Of a DNA stretch of 58,828 nucleotides, positions 18,437 through 27,939 are shown piece after piece. Each line of letters opens with the position of its first letter. The first letter of the stretch is position 1. A program made the translations under genes and the position numbers. Source of the stretch: Coxiellaceae bacterium (lineage in GTDB: Bacteria; Pseudomonadota; Gammaproteobacteria; Diplorickettsiales; Diplorickettsiaceae); the NCBI GenBank assembly GCA_947475085.1, contig CANJLU010000001.1, positions 1 through 58,828 on the forward strand, in the 5' to 3' direction. Under the pieces are notes generated by a model that did no database searches, was not told the origin of the DNA, and saw nothing but the letters and a program-made list of their open reading frames with translations.

Positions 18437-20173
18437 TCAGTCTAATCGGTAGCGTGATTGAGCTAAATTGTAAAGTGGTCGCCAAACTAAATGGTTCATA
18501 ACTAATACAAATACACTCATCATGGCCATTCCAAGCGCCACGCGTGGAAAATCTCCGGCATCAGTCGATTTCGCAATATAAGCGCCCAGTCCAGTTGCAG
18601 TAAGTGTAGTAGAGCCCCAACTGATTACTTCCGTTAAGATAGTCATATTCCAACCACCACCAATTGCGGTAATTGTCCCTGTGATCCAATGAGGAAAAAT
18701 TCCGGGTAAAACTAAACGACGCCACCATTGCCATCCTTTGACACCAAAGTTGCTGGTTGCTTCTTTAAGATCTTCTGGTAAGGCGGCAGTACCGGCGATT
18801 ATATTAAATAAAATGTACCATTGCGTGCCTAATAATAATAATGGTGTAGACCATATCTCGATATTTAAGTGATATCTTAAAATTAAAATAACTGCTACTG
18901 GAAATAATACATTAGCGGGAAATGCTGCCAAAAATTGGGCGATGGGTTGTGCCCACTCTGCAATACGGCGATTTAATCCTATAAAAACCCCGATGGGAAT
19001 CCAGATAATACTAGCTATTAAAATAATGGTAATGATTCTTAATGCCGTTATACAACCTAAAAATAGTACGTGAATTAACTCATGTGAAGAAATATGCGTT
19101 AAAATAAAATGCAGTAATAGCCAAAGTGATGTAGCCACCATTAGAGTAATGCAGCTATACCAAATAATTTCGATGGATTTATTAGAGTTAGATTTTTTGA
19201 TTATAACTTTCTTGTTTATATTTTTAGTAAAAGAAATATTGACGATGGAATCGCCTAATTTCCCAAAAAAACGGCCTAAATATTTCAAAATATAGGTTTG
19301 TTGTAATAGTACGGTAACCCAGGAACGAGAAACATATTCTTGACTAACTTGCTCAAAGGTAAATTTTTTTGACCAATTTAATAAAGGTCGGAAAAGGAGT
19401 TGATCATAAAGCAAAATGACAATGAGCATAGTAAGAATAGTGTAAATCACGCCCGAAATGCTGGCCTGACTAATAGCAAGTCCTAGGTAAGAGCCGACAC
19501 CAGGTAGTACTATCGTTTGATTATTGACAGAAATGCTTTCCGATGCAATTAAGAAAATCCAGCTGCCTGACATAGACATCATCATATTCCATAGTAGTCC
19601 AGGCATACTAAAAGGAACGTCAAGCCGCCAAAAACGTTGCCAGGCAGATAAGTGAAACATATCAGCAGCTTCTTTCAATTCAGTAGGTACCGAGCGTAGG
19701 CTTTGATAAAAACTGAGTGTGATATTCCATACTTGTGCAGTAAAAACTGCAAAAATTGCTGCGGCTTCAGGACCTAACCGACTTCCATGAAATAAAGCGA
19801 TAAATCCTACGATGGTAATAGATAACAAACCAATCACAGGTACAGACTGTAAGATGTCAATGCAAGGGATAATAATACTCGCAGCACGTTTATTTTTTGC
19901 GGCTAAAGTTCCCACAGTAAAGGTGAATAATAGAGAAAACGCCATGGCCGTAAATAAACGTAATACGGTAAACAAAGCATATTTAGGTAACTGATGAGGA
20001 TCTAAGGATAAAGCTAAGTTTTGTCCGACTTGATAGGGTGCAGTCATTTGTTTGCCTGCCCAAACAAAGGCTGCAAGCATACCGAGCACTATAATAAAGG
20101 CAATTAAATCCCAGCCATTCGGAAGGATTTTAAATGAATTCCTAAAAGAAAATCTATTGTAGAATGTTGACAT
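18437..20173 (-). CDS. fused double permease of the NitT/TauT ABC family
   Basis: 578 residues made of two homologous permease halves (about 1-280 and 330-578), each with a run of membrane helices and a cytoplasmic coupling loop: ELKEAADMFHLSAWQRFWRL in the first, DLKEATSNFGVKGWQWWRRL in the second. The fusion gives a complete membrane pore from one gene. Operon with the ATPase downstream. The missing periplasmic binding protein may be coded elsewhere. Confidence 0.88.
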   Translation of the reverse strand: MSTFYNRFSFRNSFKILPNGWDLIAFIIVLGMLAAFVWAGKQMTAPYQVGQNLALSLDPHQLPKYALFTVLRLFTAMAFSLLFTFTVGTLAAKNKRAASIIIPCIDILQSVPVIGLLSITIVGFIALFHGSRLGPEAAAIFAVFTAQVWNITLSFYQSLRSVPTELKEAADMFHLSAWQRFWRLDVPFSMPGLLWNMMMSMSGSWIFLIASESISVNNQTIVLPGVGSYLGLAISQASISGVIYTILTMLIVILLYDQLLFRPLLNWSKKFTFEQVSQEYVSRSWVTVLLQQTYILKYLGRFFGKLGDSIVNISFTKNINKKVIIKKSNSNKSIEIIWYSCITLMVATSLWLLLHFILTHISSHELIHVLFLGCITALRIITIILIASIIWIPIGVFIGLNRRIAEWAQPIAQFLAAFPANVLFPVAVILILRYHLNIEIWSTPLLLLGTQWYILFNIIAGTAALPEDLKEATSNFGVKGWQWWRRLVLPGIFPHWITGTITAIGGGWNMTILTEVISWGSTTLTATGLGAYIAKSTDAGDFPRVALGMAMMSVFVLVMNHLVWRPLYNLAQSRYRLD

Positions 20174-20188
20174 GGACCTACCCCCATT

Positions 20189-20217
20189 TAGTTTTGGGGA
20201 GGTAGATATTTGCCCCC
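20189..20217. repeat. left unit of a GGGGAGG...CCCCC direct repeat
   Basis: TTGGGGAGGTAGATATTTG followed by CCCCC at 20194-20217 resembles the unit at 20302-20325 (about 19 of 24 bases equal by eye). Together with CTACCCCC just before it (20179-20186) it can also fold into a hairpin with GGGGAGGTAG. Lies upstream of the permease gene. Confidence 0.5.
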
Positions 20218-20234
20218 ACTAGTCTTTATTCTTC

Positions 20235-20281
20235 ATTCTTCATACTTGAATTTTTTTCTGCGTTGCCGCTCAAAAATCCAA
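20235..20281 (-). repeat. palindromic dispersed repeat, internally deleted copy
   Basis: TACTTGAATTTTTTTCTG and CGTTGCCGCTCA match the family's one end, then AAAAATCCAA of the other end follows directly, so the middle is lost. It sits between the two GGGGAGG units. Confidence 0.65.
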
Positions 20282-20301
20282 AAACTTTGAATAAGTTAAA
20301 C

Positions 20302-20325
20302 TAGGGGAGGCATATATTTACCCCC
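20302..20325. repeat. right unit of the GGGGAGG...CCCCC direct repeat
   Basis: AGGGGAGGCATATATTTA followed by CCCCC. Sister of 20189-20217; the two bracket a repeat fragment in the gap between the OPT gene and the ABC permease gene. A short GGGG/CCCC hairpin is possible in each. Confidence 0.5.
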
Positions 20326-20385
20326 TGAAATTCAGCGGGAGCCTAGTTCGTTTTTTTTATTTTGTCAATATGTAATTTAATAGAT

Positions 20386-22380
20386 TTAATTTTTACAGAC
20401 TGAACGATAGATCCACCCTAAAATACTCAATGTTGATAGCACTCCAAATAGGCTAGCTAGCAAGGTAAAATGTTTAGGCATAAGACGTAATACATCGGTA
20501 GATTCTGCTAAAGTAAAAGGAATCGCTAATACCACACCCATTAAACATGCCCCAGCTACCAAACCACAGGCTAAAGTGAGGCCGCGCTGCCTTGCGATAT
20601 TGTCGGCTGATTTTTGTGTTTGCATAGGGTGTCGTTTAGTCAATGTTCTTTCTACGAAATAGGAAGCGAGACCACCCAAAATTAATCCAGATGAGGTATC
20701 TAGGGGAAGGTAAATACCGATACCGACTGCCAATACCGGCAAGCTCATACCGCGTTTTTGCAATATTCGGTCAATGACAATGCAAAAAATAGCAACAACA
20801 AAACCAATGCTAATTAAATTCCAGGGTAAGTTATGTTTAAACGCGCCAGCAACTAAGCTCGCCATAAGTGTAGCTTGAGGAGCTGATAACATTTGAGTGG
20901 GATCCATATGTCGTCCGGGAGGAGAAATGCCACCAATTCCATAAGCATTAAATAGTAATTCTAATGTGGGCGCTAAAATTAAAGCAGAGACAACGACACC
21001 TAAAATTAATATAACCTGTTGTTTCCAGGGAGTTGCGCCGACAATTTGTCCTGCTTTTAGGTCCTGAATAGTATCATTAGTAATGGAGCAGCTACTGCTG
21101 ACCAGCGTTCCTATAATAATTGCTAAGCCTTCCCCTTCAAGTAAATGCTTCGTATCGTGAGTAAAGCCAGGGGCCCAACTAAAAATAGCAAGTAATGTAA
21201 GAGATGCGAACAACAGTACCGAAAGAGAGACACCTGAAATTGGACTTTGGCTACTTCCTATAAGTCCAGCGAAATAGCCACATAGCGAAGAAAAAAAGAA
21301 CCCAGTGATTAAAATAAAAACAATCCCGATAATTAAAGTTACTATTTGGATAGTACTCGTTAATCCCAAGGCAGGATGATTTATAAAGCTGAATAAAATA
21401 TACCCTAAAGGCAATATTAAAATACCTAATAAAGCTAAAGTATAATTAATGGGTATATCCCGTTCATGCTTAGGTAAGGATGTATAACCGCTTTCTTTAA
21501 TGGTTCTTAACGAGATAAAAGATGAGTGTACACCTTTAATAATAGGTTTGATGAGTAATATCATTGTCCATAAACCACCCACTAACATAGTTCCTACGCC
21601 AATTGGACGTATACTGGATTGCCAAATGCTATTGGCTAAGTTGCTAGCAGATTGAGTAGTCGCCATTGAGAGAGGATGTAAATAGCTAAAAATGGGAATT
21701 CCAATTATCCATCCGATTGCCACGCCGAGTAATGTACTTAGCGCTACGCCAATACCGACTATGTATCCAGCTGCCAATAATGCAGGTTCAAAACCAAACG
21801 TAAACCCAAAAATAAATTTATTATCTGCTTTAAACCATAATGGAAAATTATCTGCGATAATTTGGAAGCCTGATTGAAAAAGTGCCACAAAAGCACCTAA
21901 AAGTCCGCCTTGGATTATCTCTTTAAGGTTTCCTTTTCCCTCTTCTTGACTGATTTTTAAAACTTGACCTATGGCGGTACCCTCAGGAAAGCGCAATGTA
22001 GGATCGGCTAATAAAACTCGTCGTAAAGGGATAGAAAACAAGATTCCTAAAATTCCACCGGTCAGGGAAATTATTACCGTTTGCCAATAATCAAAATGTT
22101 GCCAGTAGTGGAGAATAATTAAGGCGGGGAGAATAAATGCTGTACCTGCGACCAATGCTTCGCCTGCAGAGGCTCCTGTTTGAACAATATTACTCTCAAG
22201 TATGGAAGAGTTTTTAAAAAAACGTAGGATGCCCATAGAAAGAATAGCTGCTGGTATAGATGCGGAAATGGTTAAGCCGACCTTCAAGCCTAAATAGGCG
22301 TTAGCTGCAGCCAGAATGACCGCGAGTAGAATGGCCAATAGAATGGCGCGAAAACTTATTTCAGAGGGTTGTGATGACAT
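20386..22380 (-). CDS. OPT-family oligopeptide transporter
   Basis: 664-residue inner-membrane protein with about 15 hydrophobic segments. The early NAYLGLKVGLTISASIPAA and the FPEGTAIGQVL segment are typical of the bacterial branch of the oligopeptide transporter family, which takes up small peptides or metal chelates by proton symport. Substrate cannot be read from sequence. Single gene, 117 bases downstream of engB on the same strand. Confidence 0.92.
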   Translation of the reverse strand: MSSQPSEISFRAILLAILLAVILAAANAYLGLKVGLTISASIPAAILSMGILRFFKNSSILESNIVQTGASAGEALVAGTAFILPALIILHYWQHFDYWQTVIISLTGGILGILFSIPLRRVLLADPTLRFPEGTAIGQVLKISQEEGKGNLKEIIQGGLLGAFVALFQSGFQIIADNFPLWFKADNKFIFGFTFGFEPALLAAGYIVGIGVALSTLLGVAIGWIIGIPIFSYLHPLSMATTQSASNLANSIWQSSIRPIGVGTMLVGGLWTMILLIKPIIKGVHSSFISLRTIKESGYTSLPKHERDIPINYTLALLGILILPLGYILFSFINHPALGLTSTIQIVTLIIGIVFILITGFFFSSLCGYFAGLIGSSQSPISGVSLSVLLFASLTLLAIFSWAPGFTHDTKHLLEGEGLAIIIGTLVSSSCSITNDTIQDLKAGQIVGATPWKQQVILILGVVVSALILAPTLELLFNAYGIGGISPPGRHMDPTQMLSAPQATLMASLVAGAFKHNLPWNLISIGFVVAIFCIVIDRILQKRGMSLPVLAVGIGIYLPLDTSSGLILGGLASYFVERTLTKRHPMQTQKSADNIARQRGLTLACGLVAGACLMGVVLAIPFTLAESTDVLRLMPKHFTLLASLFGVLSTLSILGWIYRSVCKN

Positions 22381-22497
22381 GAAATCCGAAGTTTTTTTTA
22401 GTAATCATTTTATTTATCACATTGTGTCGTATAGGTCAAAAAATTGATGTAAGAAAAAGAGAAGTTTCTGGGAGACCATTAGAAAAAAAATTCTGGT

Positions 22498-23100
22498 TTA
22501 TTCTGAGTATAACCAATTTAAAATCCTACGCCGGGCGGTTTCAAGACCAATAGATTTAGTTGCTGAAAAGGTTTGTATTTCAAAGGGTTTATTAAGCATT
22601 GCCAATTGCTGGGTCGTCGATTTTAAAGCATTTATAGCTTGATTTCTTGTTAGTTTATCTGCTTTAGTTAGAAGGATATATACCGGTATTTGATAATGAG
22701 AAGCCCAAGTTAGCATGGCTTGATCTCGGTCCTTAAGTGGGTGGCGGATATCCATAGTGATAACCAGCCCTTTTAAAGATTTTCTAATTTTTAGATAAGT
22801 GGCAATTGTTTTCTCCCAATCCGCTTTTTTATCATTGGGGACGTTGGCAAAGCCATAGCCGGGAAGATCGACTAAACGTAGGTGTTCATCGATCTGAAAA
22901 AAATTTAATAATTGAGTACGCCCTGGAGTTTTACTCGTTTTGGCTAAGCCCTTTTTTCCAGTAATTGAGTTAATTGCTGTAGATTTTCCAGAATTGGAAC
23001 GCCCAATAAATGCAATTTCTGCGCCTTGATCTACGGGCAGTTGATCCAATTGAGCTACGCTTTTTAAGAAGACAGTAAGTGGAAAGACATGGGAACTCAA
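22498..23100 (-). CDS. engB: ribosome-biogenesis GTPase EngB (YihA/YsxC)
   Basis: 200-residue essential small GTPase acting on the large ribosomal subunit. G1 GRSNSGKST, G2 threonine in KTPGRTQLLNFF, G3 DLPGYGFA, G4 TKAD and G5 SATK are all present. Divergent from the cytochrome c4 gene with 149 bases between, an arrangement common in gammaproteobacteria. Confidence 0.97.
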   Translation of the reverse strand: MSSHVFPLTVFLKSVAQLDQLPVDQGAEIAFIGRSNSGKSTAINSITGKKGLAKTSKTPGRTQLLNFFQIDEHLRLVDLPGYGFANVPNDKKADWEKTIATYLKIRKSLKGLVITMDIRHPLKDRDQAMLTWASHYQIPVYILLTKADKLTRNQAINALKSTTQQLAMLNKPFEIQTFSATKSIGLETARRRILNWLYSE

Positions 23101-23249
23101 AGTTATCTTCCGCTTAAATTAAAAAAAGAAAAATTCCCTGGCCTTTATATTATTTTTATGGTTTATCAAAGCCTGGCAAAACTATAAACTAAATAATAGC
23201 ACTTAGCAATATCAACTGTTTTCCCCAAAGTACCCAAAAAAGTTTTCAT

Positions 23250-23876
23250 ATGTTTGATTACAAAAATGCATTTTTCTTTATATTCTTTTTTTTACTGGTG
23301 GTTTCGCCGAGTGATGCCAAAATGGTAAAAAAAACATTCAATGATATCATCGCTGGATGTGAGCTTTGTCATGGTAAGCATGGAAATTCCACAGCCAATG
23401 AAAATTGGCCAAAATTAGCGGGTCAGAACGCTAACTATTTGATGAAGCAAATGCAGGATTTTCAACCAAATGTGAAGCATGGACGTGATAATCCAATAAT
23501 GAATTCATTATTGGGCGCATTGTCGGAAAAGGAAAGAAGCAAAATTGTAGACTACTATGCAAGTTTATCAGGAACTATCGACACCGCGCGGGCTAATTTA
23601 CTTCCTTTGGGGCAAAGAATTTATCGTGGAGGAGATTCGAATAAAAAAATCCCAGCTTGTTTAGCTTGTCATGGCCCTGCGGGTTTAGGAAATCCACCGG
23701 CCGGATTTCCTCGTTTAAGTGGACAACATGCTCGATATATTGCTACACAATTAAGAGCATTTCGTGACGGCAAGCGCAAGAATGATAAACATCAAATGAT
23801 GCCAATAATTAGCAAAAAAATGAGTGATACAGACATTATTGCGGTATCTAATTATATTTCAGGTTTATATTCTTAG
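23250..23876 (+). CDS. dihaem cytochrome c4
   Basis: 208 residues with a signal peptide (1-23, ending PSDA) and two cytochrome c domains. Haem sites are CELCH (37-41) and CLACH (137-141); methionines in NPIMNS and HQMMP are likely axial ligands. Cytochrome c4 is a periplasmic electron carrier to terminal oxidases. Neighbouring engB is the conserved partner. Its stop codon lies in an inverted repeat shared with the convergent gene. Confidence 0.93.
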   Translation: MFDYKNAFFFIFFFLLVVSPSDAKMVKKTFNDIIAGCELCHGKHGNSTANENWPKLAGQNANYLMKQMQDFQPNVKHGRDNPIMNSLLGALSEKERSKIVDYYASLSGTIDTARANLLPLGQRIYRGGDSNKKIPACLACHGPAGLGNPPAGFPRLSGQHARYIATQLRAFRDGKRKNDKHQMMPIISKKMSDTDIIAVSNYISGLYS

Positions 23877-23959
23877 GTTCTGCTCTAAAGTACCCTTGTA
23901 GCCATCTGCAGTTTTTGCCTTGCCGATGATTACAGTCATCACTTTAGAGATAGAACCTA
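23874..23959. repeat. long inverted repeat between convergent genes
   Basis: Arms TAGGTTCTGCTCTAAAGT (23874-23891) and ACTTTAGAGATAGAACCTA (23941-23959) pair over about 17 positions; inside, GATGA and TCATC pair again. It begins at the cytochrome stop codon and ends just before the stop of the pqaA-like gene. Could stop transcription from both sides, though no T-run follows, or be a small mobile-element relic. Confidence 0.65.
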
Positions 23960-23963
23960 ACAT

Positions 23964-25493
23964 TTATTTAGCAGTATTTTCATTTTCAGGATTAATCAAC
24001 AGACACATTCCGTGCGATGGCATAATTTGATTTTTTTTAGGGAAAGTATTAGGAGATATAAAAATGGGTGTACTTGCTCTTAAGCCATCAGGAAAATCTA
24101 ACTCAATGTACGTAGCTCTCCAACCTTGTTTAGGAGTTGTAATGTTTATTTTGGAAGCTTTCTGACTTGCCACTATGTCAATAGGCCGATAATGAACTGC
24201 GCAGGAATATCGAAAATCTCGTGTAAGTAAATTTTCTGCGGACCACAATATAATTTTTGAAGGTTTTTCTGAATAATGAATATTTAATTCATCTGCAGTT
24301 CTATTCCAGGTAATTACCGGCAAAGCTTGATGAGAAATAATTCTTTTATAAAAAGCAGCCAGTGTGGAAGCTAATTGTGAGATTGAAGGTGAATACCCTA
24401 TATAATGTCCAGAATTTGGTAAATAAAATAACAATTTCTTTTCTGATAATGCAGCGTAGTAATATTGGGAGCTGTCTGGAGGAAAGAAATCATCTCCACT
24501 GGCATTAACAATATATTTGGACATTTCTGCTAGCTTTTTTTGATAAGGCGCGATACTAAAATAAGTAAATGGATCTTCTAATTGCAATAATTTTAAATAA
24601 TTCGAATAAAAAATATTATTAGGATTCGCATATTCAGGGATATGTTGAACATTATAATCGTTTAATGCTATTGGCCAATGTTGTGCATAAACTTTATAAA
24701 TATGTGGAATTTGTTTTTTTAGATTTAAGACATCAACCACAATTGGAATCATGGCAATGACTCTGTGATCAAGTAGTGCAGTTAACCATGTGGCCCAGCC
24801 TCGTTTTGAAGCGCCTATAACCACAAAATGATTTATGCGTATATGCTGCTGTTGTAATATATTTTGCGCTAAGGTCATGGCTTGCTGTGCAGCAATTGCC
24901 ATAGGAATATGTAAAGGAAAATAAGATAATTTGGGATTGTGAATGAAACGATTCCATGTAAAGGCAATAATCTCATCTTCTTTTAATTGTTTGCCATTGA
25001 TAGTTAAGTATTGATTTGGATTATCTTTAAGTACAATGACGATATTATGCTGAATTAATTGGCTGATAATTTTATCAGGAGAATTGTTGCTTATTATTTT
25101 AGGATTGTTATATCCACCCGTAATATAAAGAGCAGCCGTATTGACATTAGGATTTTCTTTGGGAACAAAAATATCTATTTCATGTTTCCAAATATTGGGT
25201 TTAACAACATCCAAAACACTGTGCTGAAAAATTTTAGGCCAAGTGATGGATGTAAAATTATATTTATATTGGGTATATTGAGTTGTTTTTTCTTCGCCTA
25301 GGTAATTTAACTGCGCAGAGAGTGTGGGTAATACCCTTGCAGCACAAAGTAGTACTTGATGGGGGTGTAGTAATAGGTAATTAGAATTTTCACATTTTTT
25401 TAAATCTAAAGGAAAGGAGTAAGTTTTTATTGCGGGATAAATTAATAAAAAAGAACAAATTAGCCAAGTTAATTTTTTTGCGTAGATATTCAT
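23964..25493 (-). CDS. PhoPQ-activated pathogenicity-related (PqaA-type) exported protein
   Basis: 509 residues from ATG 25493, chosen because a signal peptide follows at once (MNIYAKKLTWLICSFLL...). It belongs to the PqaA/PhoPQ_related family, an alpha/beta-hydrolase-like group: nucleophile elbow GASKRGWATW, aspartate in NASGDDFFPPDSSQ and histidine in PNSGHYIGY. Such proteins are linked to resistance to antimicrobial peptides in Salmonella; the enzymatic activity is unknown. An open frame continues upstream to 25577 through a repeat copy, with no better start. Confidence 0.85.
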   Translation of the reverse strand: MNIYAKKLTWLICSFLLIYPAIKTYSFPLDLKKCENSNYLLLHPHQVLLCAARVLPTLSAQLNYLGEEKTTQYTQYKYNFTSITWPKIFQHSVLDVVKPNIWKHEIDIFVPKENPNVNTAALYITGGYNNPKIISNNSPDKIISQLIQHNIVIVLKDNPNQYLTINGKQLKEDEIIAFTWNRFIHNPKLSYFPLHIPMAIAAQQAMTLAQNILQQQHIRINHFVVIGASKRGWATWLTALLDHRVIAMIPIVVDVLNLKKQIPHIYKVYAQHWPIALNDYNVQHIPEYANPNNIFYSNYLKLLQLEDPFTYFSIAPYQKKLAEMSKYIVNASGDDFFPPDSSQYYYAALSEKKLLFYLPNSGHYIGYSPSISQLASTLAAFYKRIISHQALPVITWNRTADELNIHYSEKPSKIILWSAENLLTRDFRYSCAVHYRPIDIVASQKASKINITTPKQGWRATYIELDFPDGLRASTPIFISPNTFPKKNQIMPSHGMCLLINPENENTAK

Positions 25494-25516
25494 AATTTTT
25501 AAGGTTGCAGATTTAC

Positions 25517-25598
25517 TAAATTTACAGCAATTATATTTTGACAAGAGCCTATGAAGGACTGCGAGTTGAACGGACACTTATTCAAGTGTGAAGAATAT
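25517..25598 (+). repeat. palindromic dispersed repeat, internally deleted copy
   Basis: TTTACAGCAATT at the left, GCGAGTTGAACGG and TTCAAGTGTGAAGAATAT at the right match the family, with about 35 central bases missing. It fills the gap between the pqaA-like gene and the TPR-methyltransferase gene. Confidence 0.7.
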
Positions 25599-25599
25599 A

Positions 25600-27408
25600 T
25601 TATATTTTTTGGAAAATAAATAAGCCTGTTTGAATTGCTTGGCTGTCTTGTTGACGCCCTACCACATTTGCATAGTTTAAAAGTTTTAATTGATTTTTTT
25701 CGGCTAATTCGCGTACATAAATTTCAGTATGTTGGTAACGCCCATTAGTTTGCAAAATATAAGAAGAGATAGGTTCACCGGCTAGTTCAACGGAGAAAGC
25801 TAATAAGCCATTTGCATGTAAGCAAAGTATTATTTTTTCAAAAAACTCACTAAGATTACCAAAATATACTAATGCATCGATACACAAAATGAGGTCAAAA
25901 TCCTCTGCTAATTCAGTAATGCCATTCAAAATATCTTTTTCTATTAAAATATCATAACAGGCTTTTTCTTTTGCTTTATTAAGCATATTATTTGAAATAT
26001 CCATACCAGTGATTTTTTTTGTAATATCACTAAAACATTGACCACTAAGACCAGTGCCACAGCCCAGATCAAGCAGATTATAGTTTTTATCCTTTATAAA
26101 GGGATTTAACAATTTGCGAAGTAATTCAGGTGTTTTATAGAGTAAAATATTCTGCAGATGTGTATCAAATTGAAAAGCATAGTTGTCAAATAAATTTTTA
26201 ACATATTCTAGAGGTGCACTGTCAGGTATCGATTGTTGAGTGAGCGCACTGACCATATAATTGGCAATAGCATGTTTATCGTTTAGATTTAAAATGATTT
26301 GATAATGAGTTAAAGCCGTAAGACGGTCTTTTAATTTTAGATGAATGGCAGCAAGATTACAATGCGCATCTATATGCTTGTCATCAATAGTCAAAATTCT
26401 TTTTAGATCCTGTACGGCGTCATTTAATTGACCGGTCAACATTAAGCTGTGGGCACGGTTAAAAAGAGCTTCGGTGTCCAAAGGCTCTAAATTTAGATAT
26501 AAAGAATAATGCCATATGGCTTCTTTCAATTGATTATTCTGTAGTAGAACGGCCGCAAGATTATTTCTTGCAGTTTTGTGCTTAGGATCGATAACCAGTG
26601 CACGTTTAAAATAATCTATGGCCAAGTTTATCTGTTCTTTTTTTAACATTAAGGCAGCGAAATTATTTAATAGTTCTACTGAATTAGGATCGAGATCTAA
26701 AATTTTTTGATAATGATAGTGAACTTTTTCTAGATTCCGAACGTGCCAATAAATATTGGCGAGCTGCCAGTGCCCTTGAATAGAATTTGGATGTAAGCTT
26801 AATACATTTTTAAATTGCTTTACCGCAGCATTTTTTTCTTGTTGAGCTAAAAATACTAAACCTAAATTAAAATGTGCATCCAGATAGTCTGGTTTTAGGT
26901 CGATGGCTTGCACATAATGTTGACGAGCTAGATTTAATTGATTTTGTTTATAAAATAAACCCGCTAAATTATTATGAGCTTCAGCATAGTCTGGATTCAA
27001 GCGCAAAGCAGCTTGATAATGAGTGAGTGCAAATTCGAGTTGGTTAATATTTTTAAAGATGTTTGCTAAATGAAGATGAAAACGCGCTGATTTGGGTTGG
27101 ATAGATAAAGCTTTTTGTGTCCAAGCAATCGCAGTGTCCCATTGTTGCAGTTCTGCAGCAAGCAGGCCTAAGGCATGGATAGCTTCTACATGCTCAGGTT
27201 GTAAGCTCAATATATATTCATATACATCTTTAGCATATTTTATATCGCCCGCATCGTGGGCATTTAATGCTTGCTGAAAAAAAACTTCAATAGGCGGATT
27301 TTCAATTTGAGGCTGGGGTCCAGTTTCATGGGTGCTTACCGCGAGATTGATCGGGTTTAATAGGCTTAATTCAGTGCCCAGTTCGCAAGATTTGTTGTTT
27401 TCATTCAT
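25600..27408 (-). CDS. TPR-repeat protein with C-terminal methyltransferase domain
   Basis: 602 residues from ATG 27408, whose 8-base overlap with the upstream stop suggests coupling. About ten tetratricopeptide repeats run from residue 45 to 390 (for example ARLNPDYAEAHNNLAGL-type units), followed by a class I SAM methyltransferase (LLDLGCGTGLSG, then DISNNMLNKAKEKA). No signal peptide. TPR-methyltransferase fusions are seen in several bacteria, often with unknown targets; a protein or small-molecule substrate brought by the TPR array is inferred. Confidence 0.85.
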   Translation of the reverse strand: MNENNKSCELGTELSLLNPINLAVSTHETGPQPQIENPPIEVFFQQALNAHDAGDIKYAKDVYEYILSLQPEHVEAIHALGLLAAELQQWDTAIAWTQKALSIQPKSARFHLHLANIFKNINQLEFALTHYQAALRLNPDYAEAHNNLAGLFYKQNQLNLARQHYVQAIDLKPDYLDAHFNLGLVFLAQQEKNAAVKQFKNVLSLHPNSIQGHWQLANIYWHVRNLEKVHYHYQKILDLDPNSVELLNNFAALMLKKEQINLAIDYFKRALVIDPKHKTARNNLAAVLLQNNQLKEAIWHYSLYLNLEPLDTEALFNRAHSLMLTGQLNDAVQDLKRILTIDDKHIDAHCNLAAIHLKLKDRLTALTHYQIILNLNDKHAIANYMVSALTQQSIPDSAPLEYVKNLFDNYAFQFDTHLQNILLYKTPELLRKLLNPFIKDKNYNLLDLGCGTGLSGQCFSDITKKITGMDISNNMLNKAKEKACYDILIEKDILNGITELAEDFDLILCIDALVYFGNLSEFFEKIILCLHANGLLAFSVELAGEPISSYILQTNGRYQHTEIYVRELAEKNQLKLLNYANVVGRQQDSQAIQTGLFIFQKI

Positions 27409-27892
27409 ACTTTGGCTCAATAAAAAAGAGCAGCTTTCCTTGCTTAATGGGTAAATCATCCCACGTTTTGATATCAAAACCTAGCGAAATTACGCCTGCG
27501 GTAGGCAAAATAATAGATTTTGTTGTTGGGCATAGCCTATGGGCTAAACTACTTAATGTGGGGTTGTGGCCAATTATGAAGACGTGGGGGCGGGGGCTTA
27601 GCAAAGAAATTGATTTTAAAATTGCTTCGGTATCGCCTGAGTAAAGTATTGGACTAAGGTTAATGAGTTTAGGGTTTATTTCCAGCTTTTCACAAAGAAA
27701 TTGGGCTGTTTGTAGGGTTCTTTTTGCTGGGCTGCAAATTAAATAGTCTGGTAAACAATTTTTTTCTTTTAATTGCTTTGAGATATTCTCGATTTGATGA
27801 AGACCTCTTTGAGTAAGAATACGATCTTTATCCCTTTCAAAAGCTTGTGGTGGATGCGTTTCGGCATGTCGAATGAGCGTCAAATTTTCCAT
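27401..27892 (-). CDS. SixA-like histidine phosphatase
   Basis: 163-residue histidine-phosphatase (phosphoglycerate-mutase-like) protein: LIRHAETHPP near the start gives the catalytic RH, and FIIGHNPTLSSLA gives the second histidine. SixA in E. coli removes phosphate from histidine phosphotransfer domains. Exact target here unknown. Overlaps the TPR-methyltransferase gene by 8 bases. Confidence 0.85.
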   Translation of the reverse strand: MENLTLIRHAETHPPQAFERDKDRILTQRGLHQIENISKQLKEKNCLPDYLICSPAKRTLQTAQFLCEKLEINPKLINLSPILYSGDTEAILKSISLLSPRPHVFIIGHNPTLSSLAHRLCPTTKSIILPTAGVISLGFDIKTWDDLPIKQGKLLFFIEPKYE

Positions 27893-27939
27893 ATATGCAA
27901 GAGCTCTAGTTTTTATTAGCTAGCGATAGCATTCTTCAA

